A stretch of DNA of 31,678 nt, taken from NCBI GenBank assembly GCA_033558025.1, contig JAUCEF010000067.1, positions 1 to 31,678 of the forward strand, written 5' to 3'. A model generated the notes under the pieces. The model worked only from the letters and a program-made list of their open reading frames with translations. It was not told the origin of the DNA and did not search any database. Shown piece after piece: positions 23,580 through 31,678 of the stretch. Position numbers and translations under genes: made by a program. Each line of letters starts with the position of its first letter. Position 1 is the stretch's first letter. The stretch is from Phytophthora sp. 'mugwort' (Eukaryota > Oomycota > Peronosporomycetes > Peronosporales > Peronosporaceae).

Positions 23580-24290
23580 TTAAACAGTTTTATCTGAATA
23601 TACATTAAAAATAGCTTTTAATGCATCTCGTGAAAGTTGTTTATAAATATTTTGTTTTAAAAATTTTTTTTTTTCCTTTTTAGTTAAAGTAACCGCTCCT
23701 ATTAAAGCTATTAATAATATAATACCTGCAACTAAAAAAAAAAAAGCATAATAACTATATAAAATTTGTCCAATTGTTTCAATATTTGTAATAGTATCTA
23801 ATTGATAGATAAAATTTTTTAAAAAGGGTTTGACATCAACAAATATTTCAAAAGTACCTTTCATACTATCGTGAAAAAAAAATAAAGTATTTACTTTTTG
23901 AGTAAAAAAAGAATTATTTATTAAATGGTAATATGATGTAAAAACTTTACTAAACATAACAAACGTTTCTAAAAAAAAAATAAAACTAATTAAAAAAATA
24001 ATTGGTAAATAACCAAAATTATTTTTTATTTTATTTTTATCAATTAAAACATTAACATCTAGCATCATAATAACAAATAAAAATAATACAGTAATAGCTC
24101 CTACATAAATAATAATTAACATTATTGATAAAAATTCAATTTCAGAAATTAATAATAATCCAGTTGAATTAGTAAAAACTAATATTAAAAAAAATGCAGA
24201 ATATATTGTATTTGTAGAATATATTACAAATATAGCTGAAGTTAAAGCTATAGTTGAAAAAGTATAAAAGAAAATTGTTTCGAAATCCAT
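23580..24290 (-). CDS. nad6: NADH dehydrogenase subunit 6
   Basis: Complex I membrane subunit. The 236-residue product has five membrane segments and the ND6/NuoJ signature EFLSIMLIIIYVGAITVLFL followed by FVIMMLDV, which includes the pi-bulge helix involved in coupling. The C-terminal extension after VTLTKKEKKKF is polar. Between membrane helices 4 and 5 there is a longer loop, as in other protists. Followed (minus strand) by tRNA-Arg after 17 bases. Confidence 0.96.
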   Translation of the reverse strand: MDFETIFFYTFSTIALTSAIFVIYSTNTIYSAFFLILVFTNSTGLLLISEIEFLSIMLIIIYVGAITVLFLFVIMMLDVNVLIDKNKIKNNFGYLPIIFLISFIFFLETFVMFSKVFTSYYHLINNSFFTQKVNTLFFFHDSMKGTFEIFVDVKPFLKNFIYQLDTITNIETIGQILYSYYAFFFLVAGIILLIALIGAVTLTKKEKKKFLKQNIYKQLSRDALKAIFNVYSDKTV

Positions 24291-24350
24291 AATGTATTTA
24301 AATTATATAAATTTATAATTATATCTTAAAAGATACATATTTTATTATTT

Positions 24351-26345
24351 TTATTTAATTAATAAAAAAATAAATAAAAATAATAAAATAGTAATAATAT
24401 TAAAAAAATAAATAATAGAAAAAAAAATAATATTTATTAAACAAATAATGCTAATTAACATTAATAATGAATAGTGATAAATATAACCTGTTTGTAATAA
24501 AATTATTTTTTGACTTAAGAAAGAAAAAACGGTTATTAAACCAAAAGGACCACACATTTCAATTAAACCTTTATCAATCATTTTATATGTTACATTATAA
24601 CCAACTTTTAATATATATTGATTAATAAATTCATAATAAATTTTATCAAAATACCATTTTCTATTTAAAAAATTATAAAAATAAAGACCATATTTTGAAA
24701 TTTTTAAGTTATATAAAAATCTAAATTTAAAAAAATATAAATAAAAGGCACAAAATAAGCCACAAAAACTTAAAATAACAGGTAATAATTTAAAAAATGT
24801 TGGTAAAAATTCAGCATCAATCATTTGATTATTAAATGGATTTATATAAATTGAGTTATTCCAAAAATTTGAACCTAACCCAACAAACATATCTTTAGAA
24901 ATATAACCTATAAAAATACTACCAAATGCTAAAACTCCTAAAGGAATACCCATTTCTAATGGAACATCATGTGCATTTTTAATAACATTTTTATAGGCAT
25001 TAGTTTCACTTAAAAAAGCAAAAAATAATAAACGTGTTGAATAGAATGCCGTAAAAAATGCACCAATAGTACCCAACCAATAAGCAAAATGACCTGTTTC
25101 ACTAAAACTTGAAAATGCAACTTCTAATATTAAATCTTTAGAATAAAAACCAGTTAAAAAAGGAAAACCCATTAAAGATAATGAACCTATTAAAAACATT
25201 ATATAAGTAAAAGGTAAAATTCTTCTTAAACCACCCATTTTTCTTATATCTTGTTCATCACCCATAGCATGAATTACAGCACCGGAACATAAAAATAATA
25301 ATGCTTTAAAATATGCATGATTTGATAAATGAAAAATAGCTAAAGGATAATTTGATAATCCACAAGCAAAAAACATATAACCTAATTGACTACAAGTAGA
25401 ATAGGCAACTATTTTTTTAAAATCATTTTGTACTAGACCAATTGTACTTGAGAAAAAGGCTGTAGAAGCTCCAATAATTGTAATAACTTTTAAAGAAAAC
25501 ATTGAATATTCAAACATTGGTGAACAACGTGCAATTAAATAAACACCAGCAGTTACCATAGTCGCTGCATGGATTAATGCCGAAACCGGCGTAGGTCCTT
25601 CCATAGCATCGGGTAACCATAAATGTAAAAAAATTTGAGCAGATTTACCCATAGCACCTATAAAAATTAAAATACACGCAACATCAATAATACTTAAAAT
25701 ATAATTAAAAAAAATAAATTTAAAATCTTTAACAATAGAAATTGCTGCAAATGTACTAAAATATTCAATAGTTCTAATATTATAAAAAACAGTTAATACA
25801 CCTAATAATAAGATTAAATCACTAATTCGATTAACTAACATAGCTTTTATAGCTGCTTTATTCGCTTGTAAACGTGTAAACCAAAAATTAATTAATAAAT
25901 ATGAACAAAAACCAACACCTTCCCATCCAACAAACATTTGCATAAAATTATCACCTGTAACTAATATAATCATAAAAAAAGTAAATAGTGATAAATATGA
26001 CATAAATCTAGATAAATGTGGATCATGATCCATATATTTAGAAGAATATAAATGAACTAAAGTTGAAATACTTGTTACAACAATTAACATTATCATAGTT
26101 AAACTATCAAATAAAAAACACCAATTACAATTAAATAAACCACTATTAATCCAATTTGAAATATAAATAATATACTCATATTCATTTGTAATTGAATTAT
26201 ATATAATAATAAATGAAAAAAGACAACTTAAAAAAGTTGTTAATGTGGTTATAAATACAGAACCTTTACGGCCAATATAAAAACCAAATAATCCAGAAGC
26301 TACTGAACCTAAAAAAGGTAAAAAAATTAAAGTTAATAATAACAT
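24351..26345 (-). CDS. nad5: NADH dehydrogenase subunit 5
   Basis: Large antiporter-like proton-pumping subunit at the distal end of the complex I membrane arm. The 664-residue product has the expected family core HDPHLSRFMSYLSLFTFFMI, then FVGWEGVGFCSYLLINFW, HLWLPDAMEGPTPVSALIHA (catalytic Lys/His region) and the C-terminal long lateral helix region. Full length. Its ATG lies 204 bases from the atp1 stop, a gap with strong palindromes. Confidence 0.97.
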   Translation of the reverse strand: MLLLTLIFLPFLGSVASGLFGFYIGRKGSVFITTLTTFLSCLFSFIIIYNSITNEYEYIIYISNWINSGLFNCNWCFLFDSLTMIMLIVVTSISTLVHLYSSKYMDHDPHLSRFMSYLSLFTFFMIILVTGDNFMQMFVGWEGVGFCSYLLINFWFTRLQANKAAIKAMLVNRISDLILLLGVLTVFYNIRTIEYFSTFAAISIVKDFKFIFFNYILSIIDVACILIFIGAMGKSAQIFLHLWLPDAMEGPTPVSALIHAATMVTAGVYLIARCSPMFEYSMFSLKVITIIGASTAFFSSTIGLVQNDFKKIVAYSTCSQLGYMFFACGLSNYPLAIFHLSNHAYFKALLFLCSGAVIHAMGDEQDIRKMGGLRRILPFTYIMFLIGSLSLMGFPFLTGFYSKDLILEVAFSSFSETGHFAYWLGTIGAFFTAFYSTRLLFFAFLSETNAYKNVIKNAHDVPLEMGIPLGVLAFGSIFIGYISKDMFVGLGSNFWNNSIYINPFNNQMIDAEFLPTFFKLLPVILSFCGLFCAFYLYFFKFRFLYNLKISKYGLYFYNFLNRKWYFDKIYYEFINQYILKVGYNVTYKMIDKGLIEMCGPFGLITVFSFLSQKIILLQTGYIYHYSLLMLISIICLINIIFFSIIYFFNIITILLFLFIFLLIK

Positions 26346-26454
26346 AATAGAATAAAATAAATTTAAATTATTTAAAAATATAATAATAATTTTAAAATAA
26401 TTCTTCTTAAAGAATAAATATTTTTTAAAAAATTAATATTAGAATAATATTTAA

Positions 26455-26480
26455 AATTATTTTCTATATAGAAAATAATT
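26455..26480. other. 26-nt perfect palindrome between nad5 and atp1
   Basis: AATTATTTTCTAT followed by its exact reverse complement, giving a perfect 26-base palindrome centred on the TATATA. It lies in the 204-base gap between the atp1 3' end and the nad5 start. It may be a processing signal separating atp1 and nad5 mRNAs, or a cruciform. Confidence 0.7.
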
Positions 26481-26505
26481 AATTTTTATCTGTTATGTTT
26501 TATTT

Positions 26506-26558
26506 ACAAAATATTATAATTATTTTTTATTAATAAAAAAATAATTATATTATTTTGT
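26506..26558 (-). terminator. 53-nt near-perfect hairpin spanning the atp1 stop codon
   Basis: The arms begin ACAAAATA and end TATTTTGT, with about 24 near-perfect pairs around a centre near 26532 (one extra A and a small internal loop). One arm includes the last codons and stop of atp1 (26550-26558). Such a structure at an mRNA end could protect the 3' terminus or cause termination. The role is inferred. Confidence 0.55.
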
Positions 26559-28079
26559 AATAAAATTATTAGTAAAATTTGTTGCTAAAATATTAAGTTT
26601 TTTTTCTAATTCTTTAGATATTTCTTTTTTATTTAAGATTTCTTCTAAAATATTAAAATGATTATTTTTTATAAAATTTAACCAACTAATTTCAAAACTT
26701 GAAATTTTATCAACAGCAATTTTATCTAAGAAACCACGTACACCTAAATAAATAATTACAATTTGATTTTCAACAGATAACGGTATATTTAAACCTTGTT
26801 TTAACATTTCTGTTAATCTAATCCCTCTATTTAATTGTTGTTGAGTTGTAGCATCTAAATCAGAACCAAATTGAGCAAATGCTTGTACTTCTCTAAATTG
26901 TGCTAATTCTAATTTCATTGTACCAGCAATTTGTTTCATAGCTTTAATTTGTGCAGAAGAACCAACACGACTTACAGATAATCCAACACTAATTGCAGGT
27001 CTTTGACCTTCATTAAATAATTCTGTTTCTAAAAAAATTTGTCCATCAGTAATTGAAATAACATTTGTTGGAATATAAGCAGAAACATCTCCAGCTTGTG
27101 TTTCAATAATAGGTAATGCGGTTAATGAACCACCACCAATTTTTTTATTCATTTTAGCAGCTCTTTCTAATAAACGAGAGTGTAAATAAAAAACATCTCC
27201 AGGATAAGCTTCTCTACCTGGAGGTCTTCTTAATAATAAAGACATTTGTCTATAAGCTACCGCTTGTTTTGATAAATCATCATAGAAAATAACAGCATGT
27301 TTACCATTATCTCTAAAATATTCACCTAAAGCACAACCAGTATATGGAGCTAAATATTGTAAGGGTGCTGAATCTGAAGCAGTAGCCGCTACAATAACAG
27401 AAAAAAACATTGCATTTTTTTCTTCTAAAGTTTTTGTTAATTCAGCAATTGTTGATCTTTTTTGACCAACACCTACATAAATACAATATAATTGATTATT
27501 TATATCTTTTTTTAAATGAGGTTCTCTTTGATTAATTATAGTATCAATAGCAATAGATGTTTTACCTGTTTGTCTATCACCAATAATTAATTCCCTTTGA
27601 CCACGACCAATAGGAATTAAACTATCTACAGCTTTTAAACCTGTTTGTACAGGTTGTTTAACACTTTCTCTAGGCATAATACCTGGAGCTTTAACTTCAA
27701 CTCTACTTTCTAATTTACTGTTAATTTGACCTTTACCATCAATGGGTTGTCCTAAAGCATCAACTACTCTACCTAATACTTCAGGTCCTACAGGTACACT
27801 AACAATAGATCCAGTTCTTCGTACAAAATTACCTTCTTGAATTTCTCTATCATTACTAAAAACAACAACACCAACAACATCAGGTTCTAAATTTAAAGCC
27901 ATTCCTTTAATATTACCATTATTAAATTCAACCATTTCACCTGCTTGAATTTTAGTTAAACCATAACATCTTGCAATACCATCACTCATTGAAAGAACAA
28001 TACCTGTTTCTTGTAAACTTTTTTCATCTTTATATTTTTTAATATTTGATTCCAGTATATATGATAATTCAATAGCCAT
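26550..28079 (-). CDS. atp1: ATP synthase F1 subunit alpha
   Basis: Non-catalytic nucleotide-binding subunit of the F1 head in the matrix. The 509-residue product has the beta-barrel start, a P-loop GDRQTGKTS at 167-175, the [14 protein letters not shown] segment and the alpha signature [20 protein letters not shown]. The C-terminal helical domain is shorter and Lys/Asn-rich at the end. Less AT-biased than the ribosomal genes. A mitochondrial atp1 is found in plants, many protists and heterokonts but not in animals or fungi. Confidence 0.98.
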   Translation of the reverse strand: MAIELSYILESNIKKYKDEKSLQETGIVLSMSDGIARCYGLTKIQAGEMVEFNNGNIKGMALNLEPDVVGVVVFSNDREIQEGNFVRRTGSIVSVPVGPEVLGRVVDALGQPIDGKGQINSKLESRVEVKAPGIMPRESVKQPVQTGLKAVDSLIPIGRGQRELIIGDRQTGKTSIAIDTIINQREPHLKKDINNQLYCIYVGVGQKRSTIAELTKTLEEKNAMFFSVIVAATASDSAPLQYLAPYTGCALGEYFRDNGKHAVIFYDDLSKQAVAYRQMSLLLRRPPGREAYPGDVFYLHSRLLERAAKMNKKIGGGSLTALPIIETQAGDVSAYIPTNVISITDGQIFLETELFNEGQRPAISVGLSVSRVGSSAQIKAMKQIAGTMKLELAQFREVQAFAQFGSDLDATTQQQLNRGIRLTEMLKQGLNIPLSVENQIVIIYLGVRGFLDKIAVDKISSFEISWLNFIKNNHFNILEEILNKKEISKELEKKLNILATNFTNNFITK

Positions 28080-28158
28080 AGAGGTTATTAAATTATCATA
28101 TTATTTAATAATTATAAATTATTATAATTACCAAAATATATCAAATATATATTTTTTA

Positions 28159-28230
28159 TACCCTTTACGAGAATTGAACTCGTATTTTTACCGTGAAAAG
28201 GTAATGTCCTAACCATTAGACTAAAAGGGC
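28159..28230 (-). tRNA. trnE(uuc): tRNA-Glu (UUC)
   Basis: Minus-strand cloverleaf with acceptor GCCCTTT and AAAGGGT, anticodon arm TTACC-TTTTCAC-GGTAA giving UUC, and T-arm ACGAG-TTCAATT-CTCGT. It lies between nad4 and atp1. Confidence 0.94.
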
Positions 28231-28254
28231 TTTTTATTAAACAAAAAATTTTGT

Positions 28255-29730
28255 TTAATAAAAATAAGAAAAATCAATATGTATTAAAATTTTTGAAACA
28301 CTTTCATGCATACAACTTTCAAAAATTTTAGGATATAAACCTAATAAAAAGATATTTATAATTAATATTAAATGAATTAAAAATTCACGATAAGTTAAAT
28401 CATAATAAATTTTTAAATAAATATTTTGAATATTACCATAACAAATTCGATTATAAAATAATAAAGAATATACCCCACCCAAAAACATACCAATTGTCGC
28501 AAAAACAGCTGTTGTAGTATTATCTTCAAAAACTCCAGTTAAAATAAGAATTTCACCCACAAAACTACTTGAACCTGGAATAGACATATTTGCTAATACA
28601 TAAATAAATAATGCAATACAAAATAAAGGCATTGTATGTGCTAAACCACCATAATAATTAATAAATCTTGTATGATATCGATCATATAAACATCCAATTG
28701 AAAAAAATAAACCACTCGATACTAAACCATGACTAATCATTTGAATAATACTACCTTCTAATCCTTGAATAGTTAAAGAAAAAATACCCAATATTATAAA
28801 ATTCATATGAGCAACTGATGCATAAGCAATAATACGTTTCAAATCTGTTTGTCGTATAGCTGTTAATGACGCATAAATAACAGATATTAAACATAAAACT
28901 AAAATATACGGTGTAAAATATAATGCAGCTTTAGGAAATAAAGGAACTAAAAACCTAATCATACCGTATGATCCTAATTTTAATAAAATACCAGCTAATA
29001 GTACAGAACCTGCGGTAGGTGCTTCAACATGTGCTTCCGGTAACCAAACATGAAAAGGTAACATTGGAACTTTAACAGCAAATGATAAAAAAAAAGCTAA
29101 GAAATAAAATTTTTCATATGAAAAATTAAAATTACTATAATATAATATTTGATAATCAGTTGTACCCACAGTTAAAAATAAATGAATAATGGCAATAAAC
29201 ATAAATAATGAACCTGCTAATGTATACATAAAAAACAAATATGAAGCTTTAATTTTACGTTCTCTTGAACCCCAAATACCTATAATTAAAAACATAGGAA
29301 TTAATACACTTTCAAAGAAAATATAAAAAATAAGTACATCTAATATACTAAATGAAATGATTAAACAAAATTCTAAAATAAAATATAAAATAAAATATTC
29401 TTTTATATTTTTATTAATCATTTCATAACTAATTAACATACAGATTGGAATCAAAAATGTTGTTAAAATTATAAAAAATAATGAAATACCATCAATACCT
29501 AAATAAAAATTAATATTAAATTGACTAATCCATTCTATTTTAAATAAATATTGAAAATTAGAAGTTGATTTATCAAATAAAATCCATAAAGGTAATGACA
29601 TTAAAAAAATGAAAAAAGACATAAAAATACTAAAATTTTTTATAAATTTTTCATTTTTCGAAAAAGCTAATATAATAACCGTAATTAATGGTAAAATAAG
29701 TAAAAAAATTAATATAAACTTATTAAACAT
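28255..29730 (-). CDS. nad4: NADH dehydrogenase subunit 4
   Basis: Antiporter-like proton-pumping subunit of complex I. From the ATG at 29730 the product is 491 residues, a normal length. An ATG 24 codons upstream lies within tRNA-His and would add a non-homologous leader, so I do not use it. Motifs: FFESVLIPMFLIIGIWGSRE (with the pumping Glu), LPFHVWLPEAHVEAPTAGSV, KRIIAYASVAHMN and SHGLVSSGLFF. It has about 13 membrane segments. Confidence 0.97.
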   Translation of the reverse strand: MFNKFILIFLLILPLITVIILAFSKNEKFIKNFSIFMSFFIFLMSLPLWILFDKSTSNFQYLFKIEWISQFNINFYLGIDGISLFFIILTTFLIPICMLISYEMINKNIKEYFILYFILEFCLIISFSILDVLIFYIFFESVLIPMFLIIGIWGSRERKIKASYLFFMYTLAGSLFMFIAIIHLFLTVGTTDYQILYYSNFNFSYEKFYFLAFFLSFAVKVPMLPFHVWLPEAHVEAPTAGSVLLAGILLKLGSYGMIRFLVPLFPKAALYFTPYILVLCLISVIYASLTAIRQTDLKRIIAYASVAHMNFIILGIFSLTIQGLEGSIIQMISHGLVSSGLFFSIGCLYDRYHTRFINYYGGLAHTMPLFCIALFIYVLANMSIPGSSSFVGEILILTGVFEDNTTTAVFATIGMFLGGVYSLLFYNRICYGNIQNIYLKIYYDLTYREFLIHLILIINIFLLGLYPKIFESCMHESVSKILIHIDFSYFY

Positions 29731-29751
29731 AAAAAAATTTAATTTAAAAAT

Positions 29752-29825
29752 GGGCGAAAAATGGGACTTGAACCCATAACACTTAGACCCACAATCTAAC
29801 ACTCTACCTTTAAGTTATAATCGCC
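29752..29825 (-). tRNA. trnH(gug): tRNA-His (GUG)
   Basis: Minus-strand tRNA with 5' GGCGATT opposite TTTCGCC (five good pairs, two T-T oppositions), anticodon arm TTAGA-TTGTGGG-TCTAA giving GUG, and T-arm ATGGG-TTCAAGT-CCCAT. The discriminator position is C, as expected for tRNA-His; the usual G at -1 is not encoded here, so it would have to be added after transcription. Confidence 0.92.
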
Positions 29826-29828
29826 TTT

Positions 29829-30248
29829 TTAAATTTTTCTTAAATAATATATAAAATTTAAAAATGATTGAACAATTAAATTATTTAAAGGTGGATAGTT
29901 TTTAGATAATATTTGTTTTACTTTTAAATTAGAATAAATATTATTTTGAATACTCAAATAAATTAATTCAAGTTTTTTAAAATTATATAAATCCCTTATT
30001 AAATTTAATTCATTATTTCCATAAATTATTAAAATAGAACCTTGTCCTTTTAATTTTAAAAAAATATCAATAATTAAATTTTGATTTAATATTAAAGATT
30101 TATAATCAAATTTTTTAATTTTTTTTTTTAAAGATATTATTTCATTAATATTTAAATCATTATAACGAAATATATATATATATTTATAAGTTTGTTTAAT
30201 TTTTTGTAATTGATTTAATTTATACTTTTTAAATTTTTTTTTTTGCAT
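29829..30248 (-). CDS. rpl10: Probable ribosomal protein L10
   Basis: ORF of 139 residues between nad7 and tRNA-His. After a basic leader it has YIYIFRYNDLNINEIISLKK, then KSLILNQNLIIDIFLKLKGQ and GSILIIYGNNELNLIRDLYN. These follow the L10 layout of a beta strand, the glt-like helix start, the h-V-K-N-x-L core and the G-x-x-h-h-h-F segment. Plant and protist mitochondrial rpl10 have about this length (140-160 residues) and lack the L7/L12-binding C-terminal helix, as here. L10 forms the base of the ribosomal stalk. I rate this as a recognisable but divergent match, made by eye. Confidence 0.55.
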   Translation of the reverse strand: MQKKKFKKYKLNQLQKIKQTYKYIYIFRYNDLNINEIISLKKKIKKFDYKSLILNQNLIIDIFLKLKGQGSILIIYGNNELNLIRDLYNFKKLELIYLSIQNNIYSNLKVKQILSKNYPPLNNLIVQSFLNFIYYLRKI

Positions 30249-30286
30249 AATTTATTGAAAATAAAATTTTATTCTAATAATTAATA

Positions 30287-31465
30287 TTAACGATCAATTT
30301 CACCAAAAACAACATCTAAAGTACCAATAATTGTAACAACATCAGCAATCATATGATTTTTAGCTATAAAATCTAATGCTTGTAAATGTAAAAATCCTGG
30401 TGATTTAATTTTACATCTGTAGGGTTTATTTGTACCATCTGCTACTAAATAAACACCATACTCACCTTTAGGTGCCTCAATAACTGTATAAGTTTCACCA
30501 GCATTTACACAAATATTTTCTGAATAATATTTAAAATGATGAATTAAAGACTCCATAGAATTTTTAATTTGAATTCTATTTGGATTTGTAATTTTTTTAT
30601 CATCTAATTTAATAGGACCTTGGGGAATTTTATTAAGTACTTGCAAAATAATTCGAATTGATTGTCGCATTTCTTCTATTCTAATTAAATAACGATCATA
30701 ACAATCGCCATTTGTACCTACAGGTATATCAAATTTTAATTGATCATAAATTTCATAAGGTTGTGTTTTACGTAAATCCCATGAAATACCTGATCCACGT
30801 AACATAACACCACTAAAACCAAAATTTAAAGCATCTTTAGCAGATATAATACCAATATCTACTAATCTTTGTTTCCAAATTCTATTATTAGTTAACATTT
30901 CTTCAATTTCATCTAAACGGGTATTAAATTGTTCACAAAAAATATATATATCATTTAACAAACCTTTAGGCAAATCTTGATTAACACCTCCAGGTCTAAA
31001 ATAAGCTGCATGCATACGTGCACCAGAAACACGTTCATAAAATTCCATTAATTTCTCACGTTCTTCAAATCCCCAAAAATAAGGTGTCATAGCTCCTACA
31101 TCTAAAGCATGACAACATACAGCTAATAAATGATTTAAGATACGTGTTATTTCTGAAAATAAAACTCTTATATATTGTGCTCGTAAAGGTATATCACAAT
31201 TTAATAATTTTTCAATAGCCAAAACATATGCATGTTCTTGACACATCATAGATACATAATCTAAACGATCAAAATAAGGTAACGCCTGTAAATAATTTTT
31301 ATATTCAATTAATTTTTCTGTACCTCTATGTAATAAACCTATATGTGAATCAGCTTTTTTAACAACTTCACCGTTTAATTCTAAAATTAAACGTAAAACA
31401 CCATGAGCCGCTGGATGTTGTGGACCAAAATTTATAGAAAAATTTTTAATTTTTTTTAATGACAT
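30287..31465 (-). CDS. nad7: NADH dehydrogenase subunit 7 (49 kDa)
   Basis: Peripheral-arm subunit of complex I lining the quinone site with nad1 and the PSST subunit. The 392-residue product is the usual length. It has [20 protein letters not shown] near the N-terminus (conserved G-P-Q-H-P-x-x-H-G), [37 protein letters not shown] and a C-terminal [18 protein letters not shown]. An unusually long T-run (31465-31485 on the plus strand, poly-A in the mRNA sense) directly abuts the ATG. Confidence 0.98.
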   Translation of the reverse strand: MSLKKIKNFSINFGPQHPAAHGVLRLILELNGEVVKKADSHIGLLHRGTEKLIEYKNYLQALPYFDRLDYVSMMCQEHAYVLAIEKLLNCDIPLRAQYIRVLFSEITRILNHLLAVCCHALDVGAMTPYFWGFEEREKLMEFYERVSGARMHAAYFRPGGVNQDLPKGLLNDIYIFCEQFNTRLDEIEEMLTNNRIWKQRLVDIGIISAKDALNFGFSGVMLRGSGISWDLRKTQPYEIYDQLKFDIPVGTNGDCYDRYLIRIEEMRQSIRIILQVLNKIPQGPIKLDDKKITNPNRIQIKNSMESLIHHFKYYSENICVNAGETYTVIEAPKGEYGVYLVADGTNKPYRCKIKSPGFLHLQALDFIAKNHMIADVVTIIGTLDVVFGEIDR

Positions 31466-31581
31466 TTTTTTTTTTTTTTTTTTTTAATAAAAATATAATA
31501 TTTATAAATTAATTTTTTTATAAATATATAGCATATATAGTAAGTAAGTATTTTTAAAATATTTATTTCTTTTATTACATT
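31466..31581. promoter_or_regulatory. Divergent intergenic region nad7/nad2
   Basis: A 116-base gap between the starts of nad7 (minus) and nad2 (plus), so at least one promoter or processing start probably lies here or in linked upstream sequence. It begins with a 20-base T-run, then pure AT sequence with TATAAATATATAGCATATATAG near 31520-31545, containing short inverted repeats (ATATATAG, GCATATAT). No consensus promoter is known to me for this lineage. Confidence 0.35.
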
Positions 31582-31678
31582 ATGTTTTTTCAGGAAATTT
31601 TTAATAATAATTTTGAAATTATTATCCCCGAATTTTTTTTAACAACTTTTTTATTAATTTTATTATTATTTGGTGTTT
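31582..31678 (+). CDS. nad2: NADH dehydrogenase subunit 2, 5' part
   Basis: The first 32 codons of a gene that runs off the window end. They translate to MFFQEIFNNNFEIIIPEFFL followed by a Leu/Ile-rich membrane segment TTFLLILLLFGV, which is the normal ND2 N-terminus of gene-rich protist mitochondria (an h-x-E-h-h-P-E-h-h-L motif before the first membrane helix). Antiporter-like subunit of complex I. Plus strand, divergent from nad7. Confidence 0.85.
   Translation, partial: MFFQEIFNNNFEIIIPEFFLTTFLLILLLFGV

Noticed and set aside
29731..29802. 24-codon upstream extension of nad4
   Set aside because: It lies in tRNA-His and adds residues unlike any ND4 N-terminus.

Overview
This window is a large, gene-dense, very AT-rich piece of a mitochondrial genome. 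It carries bacterial-type large and small rRNA genes, genes for complexes I, IV and V (nad1, nad2 partial, nad4, nad4L, nad5, nad6, nad7, nad11, cox1, cox2, atp1, atp8), 19 tRNA genes, many ribosomal protein genes and tatC. The gene set (nad11 with both its Fe-S and molybdopterin-like parts, atp1, tatC, rpl2, rpl31-like) and the runs rps14-rps8-rpl6-rps2-rps4, rpl14-rpl5, rps13-rps11 and nad4L-nad1-nad11 point to a stramenopile (heterokont) protist. I cannot name the genus. The standard code fits: TGG is Trp, the only tRNA-Trp has anticodon CCA, and TGA appears as the stop of nad11. No introns were seen in the rRNA or cox genes.

Layout. 26-3570, minus strand: nad4L, nad1, nad11 and two tRNA-Leu. 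3589-5553: a mixed-strand patch with tatC (+), an rpl31-like gene (-), tRNA-Cys (+), tRNA-Ser (-), rps11 and rps13 (-). 5582-23078, a long plus-strand block: rpl2-rps19-rps3-rpl16, tRNA, an rps1-like gene, atp8, two tRNAs, rps14-rps8-rpl6-rps2-rps4, a repeat ORF, rnl, five tRNAs, rpl14-rpl5, tRNA-Gly, orf176, two tRNAs, a non-coding region with repeats, rns, tRNA-Trp, cox2, a tiny tatA-like ORF, cox1 and orf137. 23490-31465, minus strand: tRNA-Arg, nad6, nad5, atp1, tRNA-Glu, nad4, tRNA-His, an rpl10-like gene and nad7. 31582 to the end, plus strand: the start of nad2. The main transcription units converge at about 23.1-23.5 kb and diverge at about 5.57 kb and 31.5 kb.

How the genes work together: the products are membrane-core and peripheral subunits of complex I, the catalytic core of cytochrome oxidase, two ATP synthase subunits, the RNAs and part of the protein set of the mitochondrial ribosome, and a possible two-part Tat translocase (tatC plus a 32-residue TatA-like peptide). 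The rest of the usual set (cob, cox3, atp6, atp9, nad3, nad9, rps7, rps10, rps12, tRNAs for Asp, Phe, Val, Gln, Thr, Ile-GAU and Arg-CGN) is not seen here and presumably lies outside the window.

Points most worth a second look: (1) rps4 seems split, with its C-terminal tail carried by the next ORF behind a 24-unit hexapeptide repeat; (2) rpl6 needs a -1 shift at a 12-A run; (3) a 32-codon TatA-like ORF sits between cox2 and cox1; (4) an inverted repeat flanks the cox2-tatA-cox1-orf137 block; (5) there are non-coding regions with strong hairpins, a G7 tract and a decamer array next to rns, and several possible structured RNAs.
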